A stretch of DNA of 64,000 nucleotides. It comes from Parvularculaceae bacterium (GTDB taxonomy: Bacteria; Pseudomonadota; Alphaproteobacteria; Caulobacterales; Parvularculaceae). The notes beneath the pieces were generated by a model. That model was not told the DNA's origin. It saw only the letters and a list, made by a program, of their open reading frames with translations, and did no database searches. Positions 8,213-17,843 of this stretch are shown one piece after another (position 1 is the stretch's first letter; each line of letters begins with the position of its first letter). A program made the translations under genes and the position numbers. The stretch spans positions 1 to 64,000 of the forward strand of contig JANQSJ010000013.1 in NCBI GenBank assembly GCA_028284065.1, in the 5' to 3' direction.

Positions 8213-9115
8213 TCATCGATCGCCCGCCATGGCGTCCGCCACCGCGTCAGCGATCAGCGCCGCCTCCTCCCCGCGGCCGGACCCCTTGCGCCAAACGAGG
8301 CCGATACGCCGCGCCGGCGTCGGCGCGGCGAGTGGCCGCGTCTCAAGCCCTGACGCCTCAGCGAAGCCGGCGCGCACCGCCATCTCGGGCAGGAGCGTCG
8401 CGCCGAGGCCTGACTGAACCATCTGGGCGAGGGTGAAAAGGCTCGTCGCGCCATAGGCGGCCGCTTCAGGATCCTGAAGCTTGCAGGCGTCGAGCGCGTG
8501 GTCGCGCAGACAGTGGCCGTCCTCCAGCAACAACAGCGGCGCGTCATTGAGGGCGTCGAGGACCACCTCATCCACGTCCAGCAGAGGATGGCCCGGCGCC
8601 GCGGCGAAAACGAACGGGTCGCTGCCCACATCGCGCGTCTCCATCCCGGGCAGATCATAAGGCAGCGCCAGAATCACCGCGTCGAGCTGGCCGGAAGCCA
8701 GAAGGTCAACAAGCTTCGCCGTAAGGTCCTCGCGCAGGTAAAGCTCCAGCTTCGGATGCGCCGCGCGCAGGGCGGGCGCCGCGGCGGGCAGCACAAAAGG
8801 CGCGATCGTCGGAATGACGCCGAGCCGGAACGGGCCCTCCAGCGGCCGCTGGGCGTCGGCGCTGCGCACAATGTCCTCAGCGATCGCGAGCAACTGGGCC
8901 GCGCGGACGGACGCCTCCTCCCCTGCCGGCGTAAGCGCGAACGAGCGCGTTGAGCGATCGACAAGCTGCTGGCGCAAGAGCGCCTCGAGCTCCTTGATCG
9001 CGGATGACAGGGTCGACTGCGACACGAGGCAATCCTCCGCGGCTTTCGAAAATGACTGTCGGCGAACGAGCGCGGTGAAGAACTGCAGTTGTCGGATAGT
9101 CGGCAAGGGGGTCAT
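8213..9115 (-). CDS. oxyR: hydrogen peroxide-sensing LysR regulator OxyR
   Basis: A 300-residue LysR-type regulator. The N-terminal winged helix-turn-helix reads TIRQLQFFTALVRRQSFSKA (6-25) and ends near residue 65. The effector domain has the OxyR peroxide-sensing segment LEDGHCLRDHALDAC, with C202 and C211 nine residues apart, the same spacing as C199 and C208 of E. coli OxyR. Oxidation to a disulfide switches the protein to an activator. It is divergent from ahpC-ahpD across 253 bp, the classic arrangement for a peroxide regulator and its target, and that gap has a LysR-type operator candidate. Confidence 0.95.
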   Translation of the reverse strand: MTPLPTIRQLQFFTALVRRQSFSKAAEDCLVSQSTLSSAIKELEALLRQQLVDRSTRSFALTPAGEEASVRAAQLLAIAEDIVRSADAQRPLEGPFRLGVIPTIAPFVLPAAAPALRAAHPKLELYLREDLTAKLVDLLASGQLDAVILALPYDLPGMETRDVGSDPFVFAAAPGHPLLDVDEVVLDALNDAPLLLLEDGHCLRDHALDACKLQDPEAAAYGATSLFTLAQMVQSGLGATLLPEMAVRAGFAEASGLETRPLAAPTPARRIGLVWRKGSGRGEEAALIADAVADAMAGDR

Positions 9116-9210
9116 GGCGGGTGTCTCATCGCTGCGTTGTTGTTCCGCTGGCCGTTTACGCCGCCTTCAAGCGCGTAGCGGCGAAGGCGGGCGTCATCGG
9201 CCGGAGGACT

Positions 9211-9227
9211 TATCGACCCGCTCGATA
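9211..9227. promoter_or_regulatory. candidate OxyR operator between oxyR and ahpC
   Basis: An inverted repeat TATCGA-N5-TCGATA lies 141 bp before the ahpC start and 95 bp before the oxyR start. It contains ATC-N9-GAT and T-N11-A, the general LysR-box pattern. The flanking bases continue with ATAG at 9225 and CTAT at 9245, half sites reminiscent of the OxyR tetranucleotide elements, though the spacing is not canonical. The assignment to OxyR rests on position and symmetry only. Confidence 0.5.
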
Positions 9228-9368
9228 GGGGGGCGACTTATTATCTATTTGATTGCGCGAACGGGCGAAGTAAATAGCACGCGAGAGGGCGGTCGCGCGG
9301 CGCAGCGGAACAATCGGCCGCTCGGGAAGACGCCCGCACCAGGGACGTTTGCAAACAGGAGAAATGCT

Positions 9369-9914
9369 ATGCTCGGCGTTGGCGACAAGCTGCCGGATTT
9401 TGAAGTGGTCGGCGTAAAGCCCGGCTTCAACGCGCACGAAGAAGGCGGCGAATCGGCGTTCGAACCGCTCAGCCAGGAGAGCTTCCCCGGCAAGTGGAAG
9501 GTCATCTATTTCTACCCGAAGGATTTTACGTTCGTGTGCCCGACGGAAATCGCCGAGTTCGGACGCCTTGCGAAGGAGTTCGAGGACCGCGACGCCATTG
9601 TGCTCGGCGGCTCGAGCGACAATGAATTCGTTAAGCTCGCCTGGCGGCGCGACCACGCCGATCTGGACAAGCATCCGGCCTGGCAGTTCGCCGACACGAC
9701 CGGCGCGCTGATCGACGGGCTCGGCATTCGCTCGCCGGAAGGCGTCGCTTACCGCGCGACCTTCGTCGTCGATCCGCACAACGTCATTCAGCACGTTTAC
9801 GTCAACAACCTGAATGTCGGCCGCAACCCGCAGGATACGCTGCGCGTCCTTGACGGTCTGCAGACGGATGAACTCTGCCCGTGTAACCGCCCTGTCGGCG
9901 GCGACACGCTTTAA
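9369..9914 (+). CDS. ahpC: alkyl hydroperoxide reductase / peroxiredoxin AhpC
   Basis: A 181-residue typical 2-Cys peroxiredoxin, read from ATG 9369 after CAGGAGAAATGCT. The peroxidatic cysteine is C57 in YPKDFTFVCPTEI. The C terminus carries ELCPCNRPVGG, so two cysteines, C170 and C172, are available, as in the mycobacterial AhpC that is reduced by AhpD rather than by AhpF. No ahpF is nearby, while ahpD follows 235 bp downstream, which agrees. It reduces hydrogen peroxide, organic peroxides and probably peroxynitrite in the cytoplasm. Control by the divergent oxyR is likely. Confidence 0.95.
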   Translation: MLGVGDKLPDFEVVGVKPGFNAHEEGGESAFEPLSQESFPGKWKVIYFYPKDFTFVCPTEIAEFGRLAKEFEDRDAIVLGGSSDNEFVKLAWRRDHADLDKHPAWQFADTTGALIDGLGIRSPEGVAYRATFVVDPHNVIQHVYVNNLNVGRNPQDTLRVLDGLQTDELCPCNRPVGGDTL

Positions 9915-10149
9915 CGTCGGCGAGGCATACGCCTACAAATCGGCGCGCCGACCAAAACGGCGCCCGGACGCGGCCGCCGCTCTCCCCCGCGCGGCCGCGT
10001 CACCTCCTGACGCCGGTGCGCATTCGAAGCGATTGACGCAGACGGCTCACCGGCGCTGATTGCTCGGGTTGCTGCGCGAAACGCGCGATCCACTTTCGCC
10101 GCAACCCGGTTTGGCAAATAAAACGCTACTCAACCAAGTGAGGACGTCC

Positions 10150-10680
10150 ATGGGCATCGACGCGCTGCGCGACCGCATTCCGGACTATGCGAAAGACATC
10201 AGGCTCAATCTCGGCTCGCTGGCGAGCGAAACGTCGCTTACGGACCAGCAGAAATGGGGCGCGTTCCTCGCCTCCGCGCTGGCCTCGCGCAATGCCGAAG
10301 TTATCCGCGAGATCGCCGCAGACGCGGCCGAGAAACTCTCCGGCGAAGCGCTGCAGGCGGCGAAGTCGGCGGCGGCGATCATGGGCATGAACAATGTCTA
10401 TTACCGGGCGACGCACCTCATGTCGGCCGAGGAATACGCAACGCTGCCCGCAAAACTGCGGATGAACGTTATCGGCAATCCAGGCGTCGACAAGGTTGAT
10501 TTCGAACTCTGGTCCCTCGCCGCGTCCGCGGTCAATGGCTGCGGCATGTGCCTCGACGCTCATGAGAAGGTGGTGCGCAAGGCCGGTCTGTCTACGGAGC
10601 AAATCCAGGCGAGCCTCAGGATCGCATCGGCCGTCCATGCCGCCGCGGCGGTGCTGGATGGAGAGGCGGCGCTCAGCTAA
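10150..10680 (+). CDS. ahpD: alkylhydroperoxidase AhpD
   Basis: A 176-residue protein, all-helical in its family, read from ATG 10150 ([17 protein letters not shown]) with GAGG six bases upstream; the frame is open further 5' but without homology. The catalytic motif is [13 protein letters not shown], with C131, C134 and H138, and E119 in DFELWS; the numbering is within one residue of the Mycobacterium tuberculosis protein. AhpD is the thiol adaptor that re-reduces AhpC, using lipoyl-protein electrons in the characterised case. It lies downstream of ahpC, completing an OxyR-AhpC-AhpD set. Confidence 0.94.
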   Translation: MGIDALRDRIPDYAKDIRLNLGSLASETSLTDQQKWGAFLASALASRNAEVIREIAADAAEKLSGEALQAAKSAAAIMGMNNVYYRATHLMSAEEYATLPAKLRMNVIGNPGVDKVDFELWSLAASAVNGCGMCLDAHEKVVRKAGLSTEQIQASLRIASAVHAAAAVLDGEAALS

Positions 10681-11003
10681 GCGACTCGCCGTCGCCCGCA
10701 AGCAATGGTCATCGGGTTGGCGACTTTTTCGCCCGGCGCCCACAGCGATCGCGGCACTGATGCGCTGTGGCGAACGAACCGGGATATGTTCAGCGCAGGA
10801 ACGCCGTAAGCCGGTCACCCTCACGCCCGGTCGGCGAAAGCCGGGCGGCGAGGGCGATTATTGCAGAGCAACGCGCCCTGAGTGCGAATGAGGTGCGTCG
10901 TCGCGACGAGCTAAGCATCCATTTTGCGACAGTGATAAAAGGGCGTAATAACTGCCTTCGGACCGCGCCCGCTCACCGAGGCGCAATCGAAGGGCGCCGA
11001 ACT
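10681..11003. other. intergenic region, nothing recognised
   Basis: This stretch separates ahpD from the next plus-strand gene. Open frames run through it on both strands but show no recognisable protein. The last 100 bases become less GC-rich (TTTTGCGACAGTGATAAAAG near 10921) and probably hold the promoter of the dioxygenase-like gene at 11004. No terminator-like hairpin with a T tract was seen after ahpD. Confidence 0.5.
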
Positions 11004-11687
11004 ATGTCTTCCATATACACGCCGAAGGAGGGAAAAGAGTTCTTCACGCCCTTCGGCCCGATGCTCGGCTATTACCGGATGCCGCCTGAGCTGGTGGATG
11101 CGCTAAACGGCGCCATGAGCGATCGGCTCGAGGATCATTCCGACAATCTTGTTGGAAAGGTCAGCCAGGAACTGCGGTTCGACCAGAACCTCATCAATCT
11201 CGCTGCGCGCGGCCTCGGCCAGATGCTGATAGAGTATCACGTGAGGGCGCGCACCCGATGTAATTTCGGGGAATACGACCACACAGAGAAGAAGTTCACG
11301 CTCGACGTCATGTCCGGCTGGTTCATTCGCCAATTTGAAAACGAGTACAACCCCCTGCACATCCACACTCAGTGCGCGCTTTCCTGTGTCGGATATCTGA
11401 TGCTTCCTGAGGGCATTGAGGCAGAGTGGGCGGAAGATTACCAGGACCACCATCCAAGCCATGGGCACCTACAATTCGCCCACGGAACGGATGTGCATTA
11501 CTCCGTATGCAACTTTATGGTGAAGCCGCGGATCGGCGATTTCTGGATCTTTCCGTCCTATATGTTTCATTGCGTTTATCCCTTCAAAACGAAAGGCGAG
11601 CGTCGATCGTTCAGCATGAACGTCACGATTGAGGAGGAAAACGTCGCCGCGGAGCAGGCGCCGCTGCAGAAGACCTGGCGACTTTAG
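11004..11687 (+). CDS. 2-oxoglutarate/Fe(II) dioxygenase-like protein
   Basis: A 227-residue protein read from ATG 11004 (MSSIYTPKEGKEFFTPFGPM); upstream codons in the frame look non-coding. The core is a jelly-roll dioxygenase: NPLHIHTQCALSCVGYL (H119, H121), then GDFWIFPSYMFHCVYPF (H189) and KGERRSFSMNV (R200/R201), the pattern of two metal histidines plus an arginine that binds 2-oxoglutarate. SDNLVGKVSQELRFD and HHPSHGHLQFAHGT are unusually well-formed conserved blocks; from memory they recall a small family frequent in marine bacteria and cyanophages. The substrate is unknown. It stands alone, convergent with the lipoprotein gene, with a shared terminator between them. Acquisition by transfer is possible but not shown. 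Confidence 0.78.
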   Translation: MSSIYTPKEGKEFFTPFGPMLGYYRMPPELVDALNGAMSDRLEDHSDNLVGKVSQELRFDQNLINLAARGLGQMLIEYHVRARTRCNFGEYDHTEKKFTLDVMSGWFIRQFENEYNPLHIHTQCALSCVGYLMLPEGIEAEWAEDYQDHHPSHGHLQFAHGTDVHYSVCNFMVKPRIGDFWIFPSYMFHCVYPFKTKGERRSFSMNVTIEEENVAAEQAPLQKTWRL

Positions 11688-12112
11688 CCGCCGCCTGTTT
11701 GGGGCGTCGCGGCCGCCAGAGCGGCGTCGCCTTAATCGGAGTCGCTGCGTTGCCTGAGGCGTTTGTTGTCGCGCGTTTCCGAGTCACGACTCCGGCGACA
11801 TTCGCCCCCAAACTTTTGGTCGCCGAAAGGGCGAAAGTCGCCTTTGCGGCAGCCCTCTTCCTTTTGCGGAAACGAGCCGTTCACCGCCAGACAATTGCGG
11901 GAGGCCGCACAAAATAATAAGGGCGGCCGGGAAACACAGCCGCCCAATCCATTTTTCGTAAAAATTGCGCTGCGACGCTCGCCGTCACTTACCAGGCGGC
12001 GGCTTGACGGCCGACGCCGCAAGCACTGACTGCATCCGGTCCAATTCAGTACCGGACGCAGCCGCTCGCTTCACGCTCCAGCTTATGCGGAAGCTGGATT
12101 CTGCGCGAGACT
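11688..12112. other. intergenic region between convergent genes
   Basis: The region holds a hairpin terminator at 11921-11945 (listed separately) and otherwise no recognisable gene. The frames present on both strands are arginine/serine-rich and lack homology or ribosome binding sites. Confidence 0.5.
11921..11945 (-). terminator. hairpin terminator, possibly bidirectional
   Basis: GGGCGGC at 11921-11927 pairs perfectly with GCCGCCC at 11939-11945 around an 11-base loop. On the minus strand it is followed at once by TTATTATTTTG, suiting termination of the lipoprotein gene read from 12445. On the plus strand ATTTTT follows after seven bases, so it may also serve the dioxygenase-like gene. Confidence 0.65.
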
Positions 12113-12445
12113 TCAGCCGCCTGGCCGGACGTCGCCATTCAGCGCGCGTTGCTGAACCATCTCCAGCCCCTCGCGACCGGCGCGCTGCTGTTCCTGCCAT
12201 TCCGCCACCGTGAAGCAGCGCATCCGAGCGAAACGCGTCCCGGTCACGATCTGGCGCTTACAGATCTTCCGATTGCTGTCGCTTGCATCGGCATTCTGGT
12301 CGGTGACCTCGCCCTCAACGGCCGCGACTGCGACCGCCTCGGGCGGCCCCTCCGAATACGCGGTAATCTTCGGTTTGTCGTCCGTCGTGGCGGCGCAGGC
12401 GGTGAGACCAAAACCGATCGCCGCTAACGTCAACGAAACTCTCAT
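12113..12445 (-). CDS. small putative lipoprotein
   Basis: A 110-residue protein read from ATG 12445, preceded by GAAGGGGC. It begins MRVSLTLAAIGFGLTACA, a short signal peptide with lipobox LTAC, so it is probably lipid-anchored at the inner or outer membrane. The C-terminal half has RKICKRQIVTGTRFARMRCF followed by TVAEWQEQQRAGREG, a pattern I know from small alphaproteobacterial proteins of unknown function: an I-C-(K/R)-R-x2-VTG-(S/T)-R core, then a helical tail. No reaction can be assigned. It is convergent with the dioxygenase-like gene and divergent from the AspH-like gene. Confidence 0.75.
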   Translation of the reverse strand: MRVSLTLAAIGFGLTACAATTDDKPKITAYSEGPPEAVAVAAVEGEVTDQNADASDSNRKICKRQIVTGTRFARMRCFTVAEWQEQQRAGREGLEMVQQRALNGDVRPGG

Positions 12446-12770
12446 AGTCGATGCCCCTTCGTGGATACTGGCCGTCGCGCTTGAGGGAACAGTTGTATCC
12501 TCGCTAATAATTTTTCGCAAAGGGCCACGGTAAAATATTTTCGCACCTATTTGACGAATTTCGATCCACTCCGCCAAATTGAGAGTTCAGTGAAGAACAA
12601 TCTTCCAATTCTTGTGGTTTGAGCTCCACGTCGTCGCACAAATGTCCGAATGAAGCCATTCAAGCGGCGGGTTTGACCATGTCAGCGATCCTTTGCATCA
12701 ATTGGAGGGGGCTATCGAGACATCGGTAGCCAGCGCAAGCGCCGTCGCCACGTCCGGTCAGGTCAATCAA
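12446..12770. other. AT-richer divergent promoter region
   Basis: This gap between the lipoprotein and the AspH-like gene is clearly more AT-rich at 12480-12660 than the surrounding DNA, as expected for divergent promoters. The frame of the AspH-like protein stays open back to TTG 12693, so part of the right end may be coding. No further structure was recognised. Confidence 0.45.
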
Positions 12771-13760
12771 ATGGATAACCCCGATCAGCAGAACGCGGAG
12801 TGGATATCTCTCCTGGAAGCCGCCGAAGGGCTTCTGAGCGATGGGAAGCAGGCGGAGGCTGCGACCATTATTGCGCGGGCAGTAAATGCCGCGCCGCCGG
12901 ATACCGCCCTATCGAACGCGCAAGTCGAGCGGATTAGGGCGGCGCGTTCCTTGCTCGCCAGGATTTCCGGATCGATGGAGCGGTACTTACGCTCCAGACT
13001 GATCGATATTGAACGCGAACGGGCGCACGCGAGCGCCGACGGCCATCACTCCCGGGCGGGGCGGGCGATAGATCTTCTCTTTGGCCAACGTCAGCTTTAC
13101 TTTCAGCAGCCTGAAAAATTCTACTTCCCGGACCTGCCGCAGATCGAGTTTTACGACGCCGCCACGTTTGGCTGGACGAGCAAGGTGCTGGAGGCGGCGC
13201 CAGCGATCCGCGAAGAGCTATTTGCGTTTCTCGGGGATCAGAACAACGCCTTTGAGCCATACGTGCCGGCTACGCACAGCAGCCCCGCGGCAACGCAAAG
13301 CGCGCTTACAGGCAATCTCGATTGGGGCGCAATTCATCTTTATAAGGATGGGCTGCCGAATGATGCCGTCGTTAAGAGGTTTCCGCGCACCCTTGAGGCG
13401 CTCTTGCATGCGCCACAGCCTTCCGTACGAACCCTATCGCCAATCGCGCTATTCTCCCGGCTGACGCCGGGCGCTCGGATACCGCCCCATCACGGGCTTA
13501 TTAATACGCGCCTCGTCTGCCATCTCCCAATCGCAATCGCGGAAAACTGCGCGATCCGCGTGGGCTCGCAGACGAAAAGCTGGCGTGAAGGCGAAATCCT
13601 GATCTTTGACGATTCTATTGAGCACGAGGCGTGGAACGAGTCATCCGTAGAGCGGATCATTCTGCTCTTTGATATTTGGCGTCCGGAAATCAGCGACGAT
13701 GAACGAAGGTTCATTGAGATCGTTTTCGAGGCGGTGGCGGACTTCCAGGGCGGCGCCTGA
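12771..13760 (+). CDS. aspartyl/asparaginyl beta-hydroxylase-like protein
   Basis: Read from ATG 12771 it has 329 residues; the frame is open to TTG codons at 12693 and 12702, so an N-terminal extension of up to 26 residues is possible. The N-terminal about 70 residues are helical and TPR-like (EWISLLEAAEGLLSDGKQAE). The C-terminal domain matches the Asp/Asn hydroxylase family (PF05118): LTPGARIPPHHGLINTRLVC (H240/H241), WREGEILIFDDSIEHEAWN (H285) and ERIILLFDIWRPEIS (R295). The family hydroxylates protein or lipid-linked substrates using Fe(II) and 2-oxoglutarate. The bacterial substrate here is unknown. Confidence 0.85.
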   Translation: MDNPDQQNAEWISLLEAAEGLLSDGKQAEAATIIARAVNAAPPDTALSNAQVERIRAARSLLARISGSMERYLRSRLIDIERERAHASADGHHSRAGRAIDLLFGQRQLYFQQPEKFYFPDLPQIEFYDAATFGWTSKVLEAAPAIREELFAFLGDQNNAFEPYVPATHSSPAATQSALTGNLDWGAIHLYKDGLPNDAVVKRFPRTLEALLHAPQPSVRTLSPIALFSRLTPGARIPPHHGLINTRLVCHLPIAIAENCAIRVGSQTKSWREGEILIFDDSIEHEAWNESSVERIILLFDIWRPEISDDERRFIEIVFEAVADFQGGA

Positions 13761-13812
13761 GCGAGGCGCATACGCTCATGCGCCCGGCGATCCCGTGCAA
13801 ATCGCCTCGCGT

Positions 13813-14445
13813 CTATTTAATTCTCTCTACACGGATAGAACGCCGTCCGGTCGAGATAGACAAAATGTGGCTGCCCATCGACTTGCGCCTGATCTTTGCG
13901 GTTACGTCGGTCAAATCTCTGGGCGCCAAGAGCGAATTGCTGTCCGCGCTCAATTGCCTCCAAATCTGGCCGTTGTCGAGCACGACAAGGTACTTGCCGC
14001 GCCGGTTCGTCGCCAGCTCAACAATGCCCGCGACCAACACCCGGTCCTCTTCGCTCTTTTTCTCCCGCGGCGCGCGCGCGCGAAGATCATCCGCGCCAAA
14101 TTCGCTTGCCTCTTCAGAAGATCGCGTCGGCCCGGCCTCGTCTGGCGCGACCTCGACGCGTGCGTCCGCTGGACCCTCGCGGCGGGCGGCAATTCCGAGG
14201 TCGACGTCCGCGCCTTGAGCGATGACGCTCTCCGCACTCGCCGCAGCGCCCTCGCGGGACTGCAGCAGCGTGGACGCCATTGAATCATAGCACCGAAGCC
14301 GCGCGTCTTCTTCCTCTATCGACCGGCACGACAGCAGATCGTCGATCATCCGGTCCGCAGCGGCCGAGGCTGAGCATCCAAAGCCAGCGATCGAAGCCAA
14401 TAATGCGGCGCCGATGCTCTGCATGCGGGATTGAACTACAGCCAT
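13813..14445 (-). CDS. secreted protein of unknown function
   Basis: A 210-residue protein from ATG 14445, preceded by AGGAG seven bases upstream. A signal peptide (SIGAALLASIAGFGCSASAA) may be cleaved near residue 29, or lipidated at C24. The mature protein has DRMIDDLLSCRSIEEEDARL with a second cysteine in RLRCYDSM, a variable acidic linker, then RGKYLVVLDNGQIWRQL and RRSIRVERIK. This layout, a Cys-x-Cys pair near the N terminus and a C-terminal D-NGQ-WRQ...RVERI(K/R) strand, is familiar from periplasmic hypothetical proteins of alphaproteobacteria. It is convergent with the AspH-like gene, 52 bp away. Confidence 0.75.
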   Translation of the reverse strand: MAVVQSRMQSIGAALLASIAGFGCSASAAADRMIDDLLSCRSIEEEDARLRCYDSMASTLLQSREGAAASAESVIAQGADVDLGIAARREGPADARVEVAPDEAGPTRSSEEASEFGADDLRARAPREKKSEEDRVLVAGIVELATNRRGKYLVVLDNGQIWRQLSADSNSLLAPRDLTDVTAKIRRKSMGSHILSISTGRRSIRVERIK

Positions 14446-14792
14446 TTCAAACTCCTATTCGGGCGGGACCGACGTAAAGCGTCGTCGCTTCAATTGAAAT
14501 CGGGACGTCGCTTCAGGCGATTGTTTTCGCGCGTTCCCGAACGGCCAACCGCGCGCACCTAGCCTGGAAACGCTTTAGGTGAATCACCTCGATCCGCAAT
14601 TGTCGGCCGAGGCTATTCCGTCGCAGTTGGGCTGTGAAGACGCATCGGGCCGAGGGACTTGGAGGCGCGAACCCCCAACCGCTGCGCGCCGTCGGAGTTA
14701 CCGGAGCACTGCGTCGCGAACGCTAGGCATAAAAAAACGCCGCGGACCGAAGTCCGCGGCGCGTAGTCGTCAGATTAAGACTGTCGCTTCGC
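14446..14792. other. intergenic region with terminator
   Basis: Apart from the terminator at 14731-14761 for the TonB receptor gene and the promoter expected for the secreted-protein gene, nothing is recognisable here. Confidence 0.5.
14731..14761 (-). terminator. strong intrinsic terminator with UUCG tetraloop
   Basis: On the minus strand, CGCCGCGGAC and its perfect complement GTCCGCGGCG enclose TTCG closed by a C-G pair, the extra-stable tetraloop, followed directly by seven T residues (14737-14731). It sits 32 bp after the stop of the 1016-residue TonB receptor gene. Confidence 0.92.
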
Positions 14793-17700
14793 TTAGAGGC
14801 TCCAGTTGAAGCCGACGAAGATGAACCGGCCCGCAGGATCGTAGAACTGCGGGAAGGTGTCGCCATTACCCGGGGCCGTACCGGCTTCGGTGGAGAGCTC
14901 CGGATCGCGGCCGAGGATGTTGTTGACGCCGGCGCGCATGGAGAAGTTCTCCTTAACCTGCCACCGCAGCGCCAGATCGACGTAGTTTGCGGCATCCAGG
15001 AAGTCATCGAGGATGTTGCCGGTGGTTAGGAACGCGCCGCCGGCGGATGCCGAACCGCCAACCGCAGCCTCTTCGAACTGGGTGCTGCCGATGTGGCGCC
15101 ACGTGAGAAGCGCGTCAATGTTCCACGGCGTCTGCCACGTTGTGAGAAGGCGGTGACGATACTCAGGCAGCGGGCCGCCTTCGCATGGGCTGCGATAGAG
15201 GCCTTCGCACTGGAGTTCATCCGTAACGCCCGGAACCGGCGTGAAGGTATAATCCAGCACGTAGGTGCCGACAAAGTCGAAGGACAACGAACCATAATCG
15301 GAAACGTCGAAGCCATACCGCGCGTTGATGTCGAGACCCCGCGTGGAGATGTTGGCGATATTTGCGTTTGTCGCCTGGACGCCAGCGAACTGGAACGCTG
15401 ATCCTGCCGGCGGAACCGGGCTGGCGAATAGAGAGCCGTCCTGGTCACGAACGACGTTCTGACAGAACGTCGGGTTGCCCGTGTTCAAGCACTGCGACAG
15501 CGACGTGTTCGCCGGGACGGTTCCGATCGCATCGTCGATCGAGATGTCGTAGTAGTCGATGGCGAGGTTGAAGCCATCAATCCAGCGCGGCTGGAAGACG
15601 ACGCCGAAGGTGTAGGTGTCGGCGCTTTCCGCCACGAGGAACGGATTGCCGCCCGTCACCTGGTTCAGCTGACCGGCCGGGTTGTCCGGCAGCGTGCCGA
15701 ACAGAGCAGGCGTCACGCCGGTATTGGCGCACTGCGCGGCGGTCGCCGTCGGCGCGCCGCCGTTCGACGCGAGGTTGGAGCACGGGTCGGTGCCATTGAA
15801 GAGGCCCGTATTCTGACCCGTGAACAGGTTGATGACGTTCGGCGCACGGATCGCACGCTGGAACTGCGCCCGGAAGCGAAGATCCGTGACCGGCGCCCAG
15901 GCAAGACCCGCAGCGAAGGTTTCAGCGTTGAACGAGTTCGAAACGCCATTGCCGTCCGTCGAGTAGTCCGAGAAACGGAACGCGCCGTTAATCGACAGCT
16001 CTTCGAAGAACTGACGTCCTTCAACGAGCGGAATCTGAGTCTCAACAAAGACCTCAGCCACTTCGACTTCACCAGAAACCGGCAGCGTGCCGCCGCCGAC
16101 GCCGGTAAGGCCAAGACCGCCCGGGATCTGCGAAAGCTCGTCCGGCGTGCTCGTCAGGTTGTCGCGACGATACTCAACGCCGACAAGCGCCTGCACATTG
16201 TTGTCGGTCCACGGCGTACCGAAACCGGTGTCGCCGCCAATGGTGCCGCCGAGAACGATCTGCTCAACCGAGCCAACCGAAATGCCTGTGCCCTGAGAAG
16301 CAATCGCGACGTCGCGTGGGATAGCCTGTGAGCCGTCCGTCAGCGTGGAGCCGAAAAGGTCGATTGGCACACAGCCCGACGCGCCTGAACGACATTCAGG
16401 ACCATTGCCATTGTCGACAACGAAGAACGCATCCTGCAGGCGAGCGAAGTTCAGGTCGCCAGTAGAAATATCCGTCAGCGTCGTACGCGAGAACTGGCCA
16501 AAGGTCTCCCAGCTCCAGTTGTCGTCGATCGTTCCGCGCAGACCGCCGACGGCGCGGAAGGTCTGAAGGCCGATGAACGACGATCTCGGGTCGCCATTGA
16601 CGTTCCGGAAGCCCGGCCCAGACGTGCCGCCGAAGTTGACATCATCCCCCGCTGCAATCTGAGCAGGCGTACACTCAAGCAGTTCCGTTGCGGCATTACC
16701 GCCGCCAGGAACGCCCGCTTGAAGGAACGGGTTGTCGCAGTTGATCTGGAAGTTCCGGAAGAACGTGCCCGAAAACGCGATCTGCGAATCGGTTTCGTTC
16801 GTCGTGTAACCGAGGTCGACGAACGCCTCGACATTATCGAACACTTCGTAGCGGGCGGACGCACTTATGTTAAAGCGCTCGTTATTCCGCTGAATGAAGT
16901 TATCCGGCGCAAAGTTGAAGAGCTGGTCCGGATTGCCGTCAAACGGAACAAGCGATCCGTCGTCGGCGAGGAATAGACCGCTCGAAAAAGCCGCATTGTC
17001 GTCCGAAAGGCCGAGCCGGCGGAAGGTGGATGAACCGGCGCAGGTGACGCCGCCGACCGCACGCGGGTCAGTCGATGACGTGCCGAAGGCGCACGCGGAA
17101 TAATCGCGCTCACCTTGGCGGATCTCATTCTGATCCTGATACTGAATGAACGCCGTCACATTGCCGCGGCCATCGGCGGTGTTCGCGCCGAACAAAGCGG
17201 AAATGTTGACGCCGCGGCCGTCGAGTTGCGCACCCGGCTGATCAATGCCGAAATTCCCAAGCAGTTCGTTGGCGAAGTCATTGCCATTGCCATCCTGGAA
17301 GAAGCCAACCTGGCCATCGATTTCGATGCCCTCGAAGTCCTTCCGGGTGATGAAGTTCACAACGCCCGAAACAGCGTCCGAACCGTAAACGGCCGAACCG
17401 CCGCCGGTCACCACGTCGACCCGCTCGACAAGCTGCGCCGGAATGAGGTCAAGGTTGACCGGCGAGAACTGCGGCGAACCAAACGGAAGACGCTTGCCGT
17501 CCAACAGGACAAGGGTTCGCGTCGCGCCAAGGCCGCGAAGGTCGAGCGAGGAGGTGCCCGACGCGCCGTTGGCGAGGCCGGAGCCCTGCGCCGGAATGAC
17601 CTGCGGCAAGATGTTGATAAGGTCCTCGATCCGCGCCGTACCGCGGGTGTCGACCTCGCCAGCGTCGACCTGAAAGACCGGGCTGGAAGACGTTAGGTTG

Positions 17701-17843
17701 GCTTGGTTAAGGCGCGACCCCGTGACGATGATCGTGTCTTCGGGGTCCTCATCCTGCGCGAAAGCAGGCGCAGCGACGGCCGCGGCGACCCCCGACATCA
17801 GCGCCGTGCGCAAAAAACGCCTGGAAAGACGCTTGGTCGACAT
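14793..17843 (-). CDS. large TonB-dependent receptor
   Basis: A 1016-residue receptor read from ATG 17843, which has GGAGGG eight bases upstream. It has a twin-Arg-like N terminus ([13 protein letters not shown]), signal cleavage after APAFA, then a TonB-box-like [11 protein letters not shown]. The plug domain follows ([60 protein letters not shown]). The large barrel contains many cysteine-bearing extracellular loops and ends [12 protein letters not shown]. The arrangement is that of Caulobacterales/sphingomonad receptors for carbohydrates or other large nutrients; the ligand cannot be read from sequence. A 589-bp upstream region separates it from the TPR-dioxygenase gene on the same strand, and a strong terminator follows it. 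Confidence 0.93.
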   Translation of the reverse strand: MSTKRLSRRFLRTALMSGVAAAVAAPAFAQDEDPEDTIIVTGSRLNQANLTSSSPVFQVDAGEVDTRGTARIEDLINILPQVIPAQGSGLANGASGTSSLDLRGLGATRTLVLLDGKRLPFGSPQFSPVNLDLIPAQLVERVDVVTGGGSAVYGSDAVSGVVNFITRKDFEGIEIDGQVGFFQDGNGNDFANELLGNFGIDQPGAQLDGRGVNISALFGANTADGRGNVTAFIQYQDQNEIRQGERDYSACAFGTSSTDPRAVGGVTCAGSSTFRRLGLSDDNAAFSSGLFLADDGSLVPFDGNPDQLFNFAPDNFIQRNNERFNISASARYEVFDNVEAFVDLGYTTNETDSQIAFSGTFFRNFQINCDNPFLQAGVPGGGNAATELLECTPAQIAAGDDVNFGGTSGPGFRNVNGDPRSSFIGLQTFRAVGGLRGTIDDNWSWETFGQFSRTTLTDISTGDLNFARLQDAFFVVDNGNGPECRSGASGCVPIDLFGSTLTDGSQAIPRDVAIASQGTGISVGSVEQIVLGGTIGGDTGFGTPWTDNNVQALVGVEYRRDNLTSTPDELSQIPGGLGLTGVGGGTLPVSGEVEVAEVFVETQIPLVEGRQFFEELSINGAFRFSDYSTDGNGVSNSFNAETFAAGLAWAPVTDLRFRAQFQRAIRAPNVINLFTGQNTGLFNGTDPCSNLASNGGAPTATAAQCANTGVTPALFGTLPDNPAGQLNQVTGGNPFLVAESADTYTFGVVFQPRWIDGFNLAIDYYDISIDDAIGTVPANTSLSQCLNTGNPTFCQNVVRDQDGSLFASPVPPAGSAFQFAGVQATNANIANISTRGLDINARYGFDVSDYGSLSFDFVGTYVLDYTFTPVPGVTDELQCEGLYRSPCEGGPLPEYRHRLLTTWQTPWNIDALLTWRHIGSTQFEEAAVGGSASAGGAFLTTGNILDDFLDAANYVDLALRWQVKENFSMRAGVNNILGRDPELSTEAGTAPGNGDTFPQFYDPAGRFIFVGFNWSL

